From Planctomycetia bacterium (GTDB lineage: Bacteria; Planctomycetota; Phycisphaerae; Phycisphaerales; SM1A02), in NCBI GenBank assembly GCA_009936695.1, contig JAACEA010000167.1, positions 1-6,449 of the forward strand: DNA of 6,449 bases, given 5' to 3'. A program made the position numbers and the translations under genes. The number at the start of each line of letters is the position of its first letter. The first letter of the stretch is position 1. This document shows positions 1 through 6,372 of the stretch, piece after piece. A model generated the notes under the pieces. The model was not told the origin of the DNA. It searched no databases and was given only the letters and a program-made list of their open reading frames with translations.

Positions 1-2
1 CG

Positions 3-785
3 ATCCTCGAGACGAATCGAAACCAGCTCGCGGTCCTGCTCGCCCGCACGCCGGAGTCCCTCGAGACCGACGACCCCTTCGATGCGACGCCCACCCTTCC
101 GGAACTCCCGCCGTTTCCTTCGCTGCCCTCGCCCCGGGATCTCCTCGAACGTCGGCCGGATCTCCGGGCCGCCCATGATCGCGTGGCCGCCGCGGATCTC
201 GAAGTCGCGGTGGCGATCGCGGACATGCTTCCGGCCCTCCGCCTCTCGCTCGACGGTCGATTCTCGGGTGATCAGGTCTCGAGCCTCTTCGACTCGACGA
301 TCGCGAGTCTCTCGGGGGCCCTGCTCCAGCCGGTGTTCGACGCCGACCGCCGCGGGGCCGAGGCGGACCGCCGCCGGGCGATCCTCCAGGAGCGGGTCGA
401 CGGGTTCACCGAACGGTTCATCATCGCCCTGCGCGAAGTCGAGGATGCGATCGATCGCGAACGGAATCTGGTCGAACTGCTTGAACAGGTCCGGATCCAG
501 GTGGACCTCGCGGACCGGACCCTGATCGAGAGCCGGATTCGATTCGCGAACGCCCAGATCGAATACCTCGACGTCATCACCGCCATCCGCGCCCTCCAGG
601 ATCTCCAGCGTCGGGAGATCGGCGTGCAACGCTCGGTGCTCGCCAACCGAGCCCGACTCCTCCTCGCGATCGGCGGCGCCTGGACCCGCGATCTCGCGCC
701 CCCGGACGACCCGGAGATCGCCGAAGCGGACGACCGCATCGACGGGGCGCCCGACGACCAGTCCTTCCGGAACACCGAGACATGA
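3..785 (+). CDS. TolC/NodT-family outer-membrane efflux channel, C-terminal part (5' truncated by window edge)
   Basis: This is the outer-membrane channel of a tripartite efflux pump. Such proteins trimerise into a beta-barrel plus a long periplasmic alpha-helical tunnel that docks on the adaptor. The reading frame is open from the window edge (first full codon at 3) to TGA at 783-785, giving about 260 residues of a family usually 450-500 long, so roughly 200 N-terminal residues and the signal peptide are missing. The family hallmark is the central linker LLERRPDLRAA at partial residues 47-57, where a new hairpin repeat begins. It is followed by a helical stretch with ALREVEDAI, and then FANAQIEYLDVITAIRAL around residues 180-197, matching the NodT-type segment with YLxVxxAxRxL. 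The C-terminus reads LLLAIGGAW plus a short acidic tail. An internal GTG at 183 is not a real start, because the conserved linker lies upstream of it. The stop overlaps the adaptor start by 4 bp. The substrate cannot be told from this protein. Confidence 0.93.
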   Translation: MLETNRNQLAVLLARTPESLETDDPFDATPTLPELPPFPSLPSPRDLLERRPDLRAAHDRVAAADLEVAVAIADMLPALRLSLDGRFSGDQVSSLFDSTIASLSGALLQPVFDADRRGAEADRRRAILQERVDGFTERFIIALREVEDAIDRERNLVELLEQVRIQVDLADRTLIESRIRFANAQIEYLDVITAIRALQDLQRREIGVQRSVLANRARLLLAIGGAWTRDLAPPDDPEIAEADDRIDGAPDDQSFRNTET

Positions 786-2074
786 ACCAGGCCGACACCG
801 AATCCCCCGACTCCGCCCTTCCGCCCGCTCCGGTGCGCTGGCTGGTGGCCCTCGTCCGGGTGCTGATCCCCGTGCTGTTCCTCGCCGCGGCGATCTACGG
901 CACCATGAGACTGCTCGCGGAGAAGCCCGAACCCGCGCGAGCCGAGGCCGAATCGGTCACCACGCTCGTCGAGACGATCGTTCCCGAACCTCGCGACGAC
1001 GTGGCCGAGATCGTCACCTACGGAACGATCGAACCGAACCGCACGCTGACCCTTCAGACCCAGGTCGGCGGCCTGGTCGTCGGACTCAACGACGCCCTCC
1101 AGCCGGGTGGGATCGTGAAGGCGGGCGAACGCCTGCTCGAGATCGATCCGCGGGACTACGAACTCACGGTCCGGCAGCGCGAGGCCGATGTGGCGAACGC
1201 CACCGTCGCGCTCCGGCTCGAGAACGCACGCGGTCTCGTCGCCCAGCGTGAGTGGGATCTGCTGGGCGACTCGGTGGAGACGTCCGACGTCGGACGCGAG
1301 CTCGCCCGCCGCGACCCGCAGCGGGTCGAGAAGGAGGTGATGCTCGAGGCCGCGAAGAGTCGGCTCGAAGCGGCCGAGCTCGCCCTCGAGCGGACCACGA
1401 TCGAGTCGCCGTTCAACGGACTGGTGCGGGCGGACGAGGTCGAGATCGGTCAGGTCGTCTCGCCCCAGTCGAGAATCGCGACCATCGTCGGCACCGACCG
1501 GTTCGACGTCCTGGTCTCCGTCCCCCTCGACAAGCTCGACTGGATCCGGATCGATCCGGACGACCCCGAGGCGAACTCCGAGGCCCGGATCGTTCTCGAG
1601 CTGGGCGACGGCAGGACGATCGAGCGGTCGGGTCGGGTCGATCGCCTGCTCGGAGAGGTCGAGCGGGCCGGGCGACTGGCCCGGGTCCGGATCCTCGTCG
1701 AGGACCCCCTCGGACTCGAGGACGCCGGATCGCGTGACGAGACGCTCGATCCGCTGCTGTTGGGAAGTTACGTGCGGGTCGAGATCACGGGCCCCCCGGT
1801 CGAGGGCGTGCTCGAGCTCCCTCGCGCGGTGGTTCGCAACAACGAGTCGATCTGGGTGATGGATGCCGGGCGACGCCTTCGATTCCGGGATCTGGACGTG
1901 ATCGTCGGCCGGCCCGACACGGTTCTGGCTCGCGTCGCGCTCGAACCGGGTGACGAGATCGTGAGCAGTCCCCTTCCCGTCGCGATCCCCGGCATGCCGC
2001 TGGAACGTCTCGGCGCCCCCGGCGACGCGGGCGACTCCCCGGAGACCGACGACGACGCCGGAGCCGAACGATGA
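782..2074 (+). CDS. RND efflux periplasmic adaptor subunit (HlyD/AcrA membrane fusion family)
   Basis: This is the adaptor that bridges the inner-membrane RND pump and the outer-membrane channel. The 430 residues begin with a short cytoplasmic segment and one hydrophobic anchor (about residues 20-42). There is no lipobox Cys, so it is anchored by a helix and not by lipid. The first lipoyl half is at about 94-125, with VGGLV and EIDPRDYE. An alpha-helical hairpin spans about 126-203 and contains the segment VAQREWDLLG, which I recall from a subgroup of RND adaptors. The second lipoyl half starts at ERTTIESPFNGLV (203-215). A beta-barrel follows (about 236-320), then a membrane-proximal domain (about 335-410) and an acidic Asp/Glu/Gly/Ala tail. 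The hairpin is long enough for docking to a TolC-type channel. ATG at 782 overlaps the upstream stop (ATGA); a weak GGAA lies 9 nt before it. No metal-binding Met/His cluster is visible, so a copper or zinc pump is not favoured. Confidence 0.93.
   Translation: MNQADTESPDSALPPAPVRWLVALVRVLIPVLFLAAAIYGTMRLLAEKPEPARAEAESVTTLVETIVPEPRDDVAEIVTYGTIEPNRTLTLQTQVGGLVVGLNDALQPGGIVKAGERLLEIDPRDYELTVRQREADVANATVALRLENARGLVAQREWDLLGDSVETSDVGRELARRDPQRVEKEVMLEAAKSRLEAAELALERTTIESPFNGLVRADEVEIGQVVSPQSRIATIVGTDRFDVLVSVPLDKLDWIRIDPDDPEANSEARIVLELGDGRTIERSGRVDRLLGEVERAGRLARVRILVEDPLGLEDAGSRDETLDPLLLGSYVRVEITGPPVEGVLELPRAVVRNNESIWVMDAGRRLRFRDLDVIVGRPDTVLARVALEPGDEIVSSPLPVAIPGMPLERLGAPGDAGDSPETDDDAGAER
2060..2063 (+). 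promoter_or_regulatory. Ribosome binding site for the RND permease
   Basis: GGAG lies 7 nt upstream of the ATG at 2071, inside the 3' end of the adaptor gene. Together with the ATGA overlap it fixes the permease start at 2071 rather than at the next Met (residue 14). It suggests that ribosomes finishing the adaptor can re-initiate here. Confidence 0.5.
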
Positions 2075-5000
2075 GACGCCGTTCGAAGAACGGCGGCCCG
2101 GTCGCCTGGATGGCGGGACACCCCGTCGCCGCGAACCTTCTGATGATCGCGCTGCTCATCGGTGGCGTGATGTCCGCGCTTCGCGTCCGACAGGAGGTCT
2201 TCCCCTCGTTCTCCCTCGACGTGATCGGCATCTCGGTGCCCTATCCCGGGGCGAGCCCCGAGGAGGTCGAGCGCGGAATCATCACGGTCGTCGAGGATGC
2301 CGTCCGCGGGCTCGACGGCGTGAAGAAGATCACCAGCACCGCCAGCGAAGGTCGTGGTTCGGTCAGCGTCGAACTTCAACTGACCGCCGCCCCGGACCGG
2401 GTCCTCCAGAACGTCAAGAACGCGGTGGACCGGATCACCACGCTTCCCGAGGATGCGGAACGACCGACCGTGAGCCTGCTCGAGAACCGGAACAGGGTGA
2501 TGAACATCGCGGTCGCCGGCGACTTTCCCGCGAAGGTGCTCCGCGACACGGCGGAACGGATTCGGGACGAACTCGCGATTCGCGAGGGAATCACGCTCGT
2601 CCAGCTGGGCGATGCGAAACCGCTCGAGATCTCGATCGAGATCCCCGAGGCGACCCTTCGGTCCTTCGACCTGACGCTCGACCAGGTCGCGGCGGAGATT
2701 CGCCGGGCCGCGATCGACCTTCCCGCCGGCAGCCTCAAGACCGACGCCGGGGAGATCCTCTTTCGAACCACGGAACGTCGCGACTTCGGTCGGGAGTTCG
2801 CGGACATTCCGATCATCTCCCGCCCCGACGGATCGACCGTACGACTCGGGGAGATCGCGTTCATCGTGGATGGTTTCGCCGACCTCGATCTCCAACCCAC
2901 GCTGGACGGACTTCCCGCCGCGACCGTCGACGTGTTCCGCGTCGGCGACGAGACGCCGATCTCCGTCTCCGACGAAGTGAAGCGGTACCTCGAGGAACTC
3001 CGCCCCGGACTGCCCGCCGGCATGGCCCTCGAGATCATTCGCGACGACTCGGACTCCTATCGACAGCGGATCGACCTGCTGGTGCGGAACGCGGCGATCG
3101 GGCTGGGACTCGTCCTCCTGATGCTGGGCCTCTTCCTCGAGCCGCGACTCGCCTTCTGGGTCACGCTCGGCATTCCGATCTCGATCCTCGGCTCGTTCCT
3201 CTTCCTCGCTCAGACCGACGCGTCGATCAACATGATCTCGCTCTTCGCGTTCATCGTGACGCTGGGGATCATCGTCGACGACGCGGTGGTGGTCGGCGAG
3301 AACATCTTCGAGAAGCGGGAGGCCGGGATGCCGGCGCTCGAGGCGGCGATCGCGGGAGCGCGGCAGATCTCCGGCCCGGTGACCTTCGCGGTCCTGACCA
3401 ACATGGTGGCCTTCGCGCCGATGTTGTTCGTCCCCGGCGCCAGCGGCAAGCTGTTCATGCAGATTCCGGCGGTCGCGATCAGCGTCTTCGCGGTCTCCCT
3501 GATCGAGTCGCTCTTCGTGCTGCCGGCCCATCTCTCGCACGCCCCGCGGACCACGCTCTTCTGGCGGATCCTCTCGATCCCGAGCACCTACTTCGAACGG
3601 TGGCTCCACGCGTTCATCCGACACGTCTACCGCCCGGTCGCGATGGAGGCGACCCGGAACCGGTACGGCACCATCGCGATCGGCATCGCCATGCTGATGA
3701 TCGCGGTCGCGACGCTGGTGAGCGGGCGCATCCCCTTCACCTTCCTTCCGAAGATCGATGCCGACTTCGTCCGGGTGAACGCGGTGCTCCCGGTCGGGGT
3801 TCCCGTCGAGCGGACCATCGAGGTCCAGGACCGCCTCCTCGCTGGCCTTGCGAAGACGATCGAGGAATCGGGCGGGGTCGACGTGGTCGAGAACGTCTAC
3901 GGCGTCCTCGGCGGCGGCATCGGCGGTTTCGGGCCGGTCCAGCAGGCGGGCTCGAACGGTTCGCATCTCCTGGGGATCCAGGCGTCGCTGGTGACGCAGG
4001 ATCGTCGCATGGTGTCCGCCGGTGACTTCTCCCGAAGGTGGCGGGAGAACACCGGACGAATCGCCGGCCTGGAATCGATCTCCTTCCGGAGCGAGACCGG
4101 TCGATCGAGCGGCGCCGCGATCGACGTCCAGTTGAGCCACCGCGACACCGCGGTGCTCGACCTGGCGAGCCTCGCGCTCGCCGAACGCCTCCAGGAGTTC
4201 GCCGGCGTGAACGACATCGACGCCGGAGTCTCGCTCGGCAAGGCGCAGTTCAATCTCCAGATCACCCCCGAGGCCCGCAGCCTGGGGCTCACCGCCGCCG
4301 AACTCGCGCGACAGACCCGCGGGTACTTCTACGGGGTCGAGGCCCTGCGGCAGCAGCGCGGACGCAATGAAGTCCGGGTGATGGTGCGACTGCCCGACTC
4401 GGAGCGAAGCACGCTCGACACCGTGGAGAAGGCGGTGCTCCGCACGCCGGCCGGAACCGAGATCCCCTTCTCGGAAGCCGCGGTCTCGACCGAAGGTCGG
4501 GCCTACACCAGCATCAAGCGGACCGATGGCCGCCGTGTGAACTCGGTCACCGCCGACATCGACACCGAGGTGGCGAACGGGAACGAGATCACCGCGGCCC
4601 TCGATGCATCGGTGCTTCCCCGCCTCCAGCGGGAGTTCCCGGGGCTCACCTGGACCTTCGAGGGCGAGCAGAATGCGCAGGCGGAGTCGCTCCAGAGCCT
4701 CGGCACCGGCTTCGTGGCCGCGCTCTTCGTGATCTACGCCCTCCTCGCCATTCCCTTCCGCAGCTGGGTGCAGCCGCTGGTCGTGATGGTCGCGATTCCA
4801 TTCGGAATCATCGGCGCCGTCATCGGCCACGTCGTGATGGGCTACGGGTTCAGCATCATCTCGATCTTCGGGATCGTCGCCCTCTCCGGCGTCGTGGTGA
4901 ACGACTCGCTGGTGCTGGTCGTGACGATCAACGAGATGCGCCGGAATCGTCCCGAACTCTCGCTCCGCGAGATGGTGGTGGCCGCCGGGGCCCGACGCTT

Positions 5001-5274
5001 CCGACCGATCCTCCTCACCAGCGTGACGACGTTCTTCGGACTCATGCCGATGGTGCTCGAAACGTCGATGCAGGCGAGGTTCCTGATTCCGATGGCGATC
5101 TCGATCGCGTTCGGAATCATCTTCGCGACCTTCATCATCCTGCTGCTGGTGCCCGCGATCTATCTCGCGATCGAGGATGGAATCGGACTCGCTTCCTGGT
5201 TGGGACGCGAGAAGCGGAACGCGACGCCGGTTCCGTCGACCGACGCCCGCGAGGGACTACCGACCGATCGATGA
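2071..5274 (+). CDS. RND superfamily efflux permease (AcrB-like, HAE type)
   Basis: This is the inner-membrane proton/substrate antiporter of the tripartite pump. Its 1067 residues compare with 1049 in AcrB, and the usual duplicated layout is visible. TM1 is at about 19-37, and the first periplasmic domain at about 38-335 includes VPYPGASPEEVE (56-66). TM2-TM6 lie between about 341 and 486, TM7 at about 532-549, the second periplasmic domain at about 550-875, and TM8-TM12 between about 878 and 1038, followed by a short polar tail. TM4 carries IVDDAVVVGEN (401-411); D403/D404 match the AcrB proton-relay pair D407/D408 and argue against the heavy-metal subfamily. TM11 has RFRPILLTS (976-984), matching AcrB R971 and T978. 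The TM10 position of the AcrB relay lysine K940 is Val943 within SGVVVNDSLVLV. A Gly-rich loop (about 611-621) sits where AcrB has its switch loop. The start is supported by the ATGA overlap and GGAG. The 3' end overlaps the convergent methyltransferase by 18 bp. Drug-type substrates are plausible; the actual substrate is unknown. Confidence 0.95.
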   Translation: MRRRSKNGGPVAWMAGHPVAANLLMIALLIGGVMSALRVRQEVFPSFSLDVIGISVPYPGASPEEVERGIITVVEDAVRGLDGVKKITSTASEGRGSVSVELQLTAAPDRVLQNVKNAVDRITTLPEDAERPTVSLLENRNRVMNIAVAGDFPAKVLRDTAERIRDELAIREGITLVQLGDAKPLEISIEIPEATLRSFDLTLDQVAAEIRRAAIDLPAGSLKTDAGEILFRTTERRDFGREFADIPIISRPDGSTVRLGEIAFIVDGFADLDLQPTLDGLPAATVDVFRVGDETPISVSDEVKRYLEELRPGLPAGMALEIIRDDSDSYRQRIDLLVRNAAIGLGLVLLMLGLFLEPRLAFWVTLGIPISILGSFLFLAQTDASINMISLFAFIVTLGIIVDDAVVVGENIFEKREAGMPALEAAIAGARQISGPVTFAVLTNMVAFAPMLFVPGASGKLFMQIPAVAISVFAVSLIESLFVLPAHLSHAPRTTLFWRILSIPSTYFERWLHAFIRHVYRPVAMEATRNRYGTIAIGIAMLMIAVATLVSGRIPFTFLPKIDADFVRVNAVLPVGVPVERTIEVQDRLLAGLAKTIEESGGVDVVENVYGVLGGGIGGFGPVQQAGSNGSHLLGIQASLVTQDRRMVSAGDFSRRWRENTGRIAGLESISFRSETGRSSGAAIDVQLSHRDTAVLDLASLALAERLQEFAGVNDIDAGVSLGKAQFNLQITPEARSLGLTAAELARQTRGYFYGVEALRQQRGRNEVRVMVRLPDSERSTLDTVEKAVLRTPAGTEIPFSEAAVSTEGRAYTSIKRTDGRRVNSVTADIDTEVANGNEITAALDASVLPRLQREFPGLTWTFEGEQNAQAESLQSLGTGFVAALFVIYALLAIPFRSWVQPLVVMVAIPFGIIGAVIGHVVMGYGFSIISIFGIVALSGVVVNDSLVLVVTINEMRRNRPELSLREMVVAAGARRFRPILLTSVTTFFGLMPMVLETSMQARFLIPMAISIAFGIIFATFIILLLVPAIYLAIEDGIGLASWLGREKRNATPVPSTDAREGLPTDR

Positions 5275-6168
5275 TGGACCGATCCGCCTTGCGACGAGCG
5301 TCACCGCGGCCGGACCGGAGTCGAAGGTGCAGGCGAAGCCCGCGGCCTCGAGCATGGCGATTCGATCGACGAGCCGCATCCCCGCGGACCGGTCGCCCCC
5401 CCTGACTCCGCGCGATTCGACTTCGACCCCGAGGCGGTCGAACGCTCGTCGCAGCGGACCGATGACCCGCAGCGGCGAGAAGCCGATGCGATGAAGGATC
5501 CTCGCCCGAAGGGAATCGGGCCGTTCGACACGATCGATCTCGACGAAGACGCCCTCCGATCGCATCGATGCCGCGATGGCCGCGTAGAGGCGTCGGACCG
5601 ACTTCGCCGACAGATGATGAAGCGTCATGCTGGAGATCGCACCGTCGATCCGACCCAGCCCGATCAGGGCGTCGGGATCCGCGAGATCGCGACGATGCAG
5701 CTCGACGCGATCCGACCAGGGTGCGAGTCGTTCCTTCGCCCGCGCGATCATCGGCCCGGAGACGTCGACGCCAACGAGGCGGATCCTCGGATACGCCTCG
5801 AGCAGCTGCGCCGCCTGATCACCCCATCCGATTCCGAGTTCGAGGATCCGAGCGTCGGGATCCCGTTCCAACTCCAGCCCGTCGATTCCCCGCGCGTATC
5901 GACGCCGTCGATTCGACCCGCGCGCCTCGGATTCCCGAACCCAGCATTCGACGTATTCCTCGCCATCGGGTTCGGTCAACGACGACACGCTGCCGGATAG
6001 ACTTCCGGCGGCTCCGCCGCTCGCGAGATCGTCGTCATCTCCGACGAAACCGCTTTCGACCGAGTTTGGATCCAGAATGTCGTTGCTGTTTGGATCCGTG
6101 GTGGCGTGTTTTGGGCTCGTTTCGTCGGCCGCTTCCACGCTATCGAGGCGCACAATCTCCGAGGCCAT
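5257..6168 (-). CDS. Class I SAM-dependent methyltransferase, substrate unknown
   Basis: The protein transfers a methyl group from S-adenosylmethionine to an unidentified acceptor and is probably cytoplasmic, as no signal peptide or membrane segment is seen. Starting at ATG (6168) it has 303 residues. Motif I is ILELGIGWG (108-116), the glycine-rich SAM loop. D135 in VGVDVSG would bind the SAM ribose, and HRRDL (D161) matches the adenine-contacting region. Motif IV is IDGAISSMTLHHLS (174-187), followed by a strand GVFVEID (206-212) and a C-terminal LEAAGF strand pair typical of type-11/12/25 methyltransferase domains. Residues 1-70 are acidic, Ser/Gly-rich and probably disordered, with DDDD at 44-47 and two DPNS copies. 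The same frame stays open to a GTG at 6234 (325 residues), but those 22 codons lie in AT-rich DNA, so ATG is preferred. No clear Shine-Dalgarno precedes either start. The stop TAG at 5257-5259 lies inside the permease gene on the other strand. Context gives no substrate clue. Confidence 0.85.
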   Translation of the reverse strand: MASEIVRLDSVEAADETSPKHATTDPNSNDILDPNSVESGFVGDDDDLASGGAAGSLSGSVSSLTEPDGEEYVECWVRESEARGSNRRRRYARGIDGLELERDPDARILELGIGWGDQAAQLLEAYPRIRLVGVDVSGPMIARAKERLAPWSDRVELHRRDLADPDALIGLGRIDGAISSMTLHHLSAKSVRRLYAAIAASMRSEGVFVEIDRVERPDSLRARILHRIGFSPLRVIGPLRRAFDRLGVEVESRGVRGGDRSAGMRLVDRIAMLEAAGFACTFDSGPAAVTLVARRIGPSSIGR

Positions 6169-6237
6169 AATTGAGTCTCGTATGTATTCTCTTTTTGTCT
6201 GTCTATGATCAGATCCTTCGAAATGATTCGTCACAAT

Positions 6238-6258
6238 TCAGTGGCTACCATAGTTTTG
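6238..6258 (-). CDS. Possible six-codon leader ORF (MVATEL) abutting the alternative methyltransferase start
   Basis: On the minus strand, AGAGGT lies 9 nt before an ATG at 6258 that encodes MVATEL. The following minus-strand bases are GAATTGTGACG. The TGA that ends the six-codon ORF overlaps the GTG at 6234 that could open the longer form of the methyltransferase, so its stop is at the 6236-6233 region. This is the best Shine-Dalgarno-like match in the leader. Whether it is translated is unknown, and such short ORFs arise easily by chance. Confidence 0.12.
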   Translation of the reverse strand, partial: QNYGSH

Positions 6259-6289
6259 TTACCTCTTTTAAATAAATCTCCTCTGCCAT
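6245..6289 (-). CDS. Possible 14-codon leader ORF, speculative
   Basis: On the minus strand, ATG at 6289 opens the short ORF MAEEIYLKEVTKLW, ending in TAG at 6245-6247. It lies in the AT-rich leader of the methyltransferase. Its own start has no good ribosome site. The ORF contains the AGAGG that serves as a possible ribosome site for a second, overlapping mini-ORF (6238-6258). Length alone makes it likely to be chance; it is listed only because it lies in the expected 5' leader. Confidence 0.12.
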   Translation of the reverse strand: MAEEIYLKEVTKLW

Positions 6290-6372
6290 GAAAATGACGA
6301 TATTGTTAAATGATAGAACGTAAAGATGATGGAAAAATTCGCAAATTCGGAAGAATCGAGGCATTTTGCTAG

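Noticed and set aside
82..775. Alternative frames over the channel fragment (82-525 plus, 272-775 minus)
   Set aside because: They are Arg/Ser-rich and motif-free, and they overlap a frame with the NodT-family linker and helical repeats.
183..785. Channel gene starting at the internal GTG (183)
   Set aside because: The conserved LLERRPDLRAA linker and preceding family-like residues are in frame upstream to the window edge, so the gene is truncated by the window and does not start here.
1768..4830. Antisense open reading frame of 1020 codons on the minus strand across the permease gene
   Set aside because: Over the permease gene it is in exact reverse register with the permease codons, where minus-strand stops need TTA, CTA or TCA codons on the plus strand. 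These are nearly absent in this high-GC gene. The product is an Arg/Asp/Glu/His/Gly-rich string with no domain, so it is a composition shadow.
2071..5274. Permease as a heavy-metal (CusA/CzcA type) RND pump
   Set aside because: TM4 carries the paired aspartates IVDDAVVVGEN of the drug-type group, not the metal-type signature. No methionine relay or His-rich segment is visible, and the adaptor lacks metal-binding clusters.
5491..6170. Plus-strand open frames opposite the methyltransferase (5491-6000 and 5568-6170)
   Set aside because: The predicted proteins are Arg/Pro/Ser-rich with no recognisable motif, while the minus strand carries clear SAM-binding motifs. They are shadows of high-GC coding DNA.
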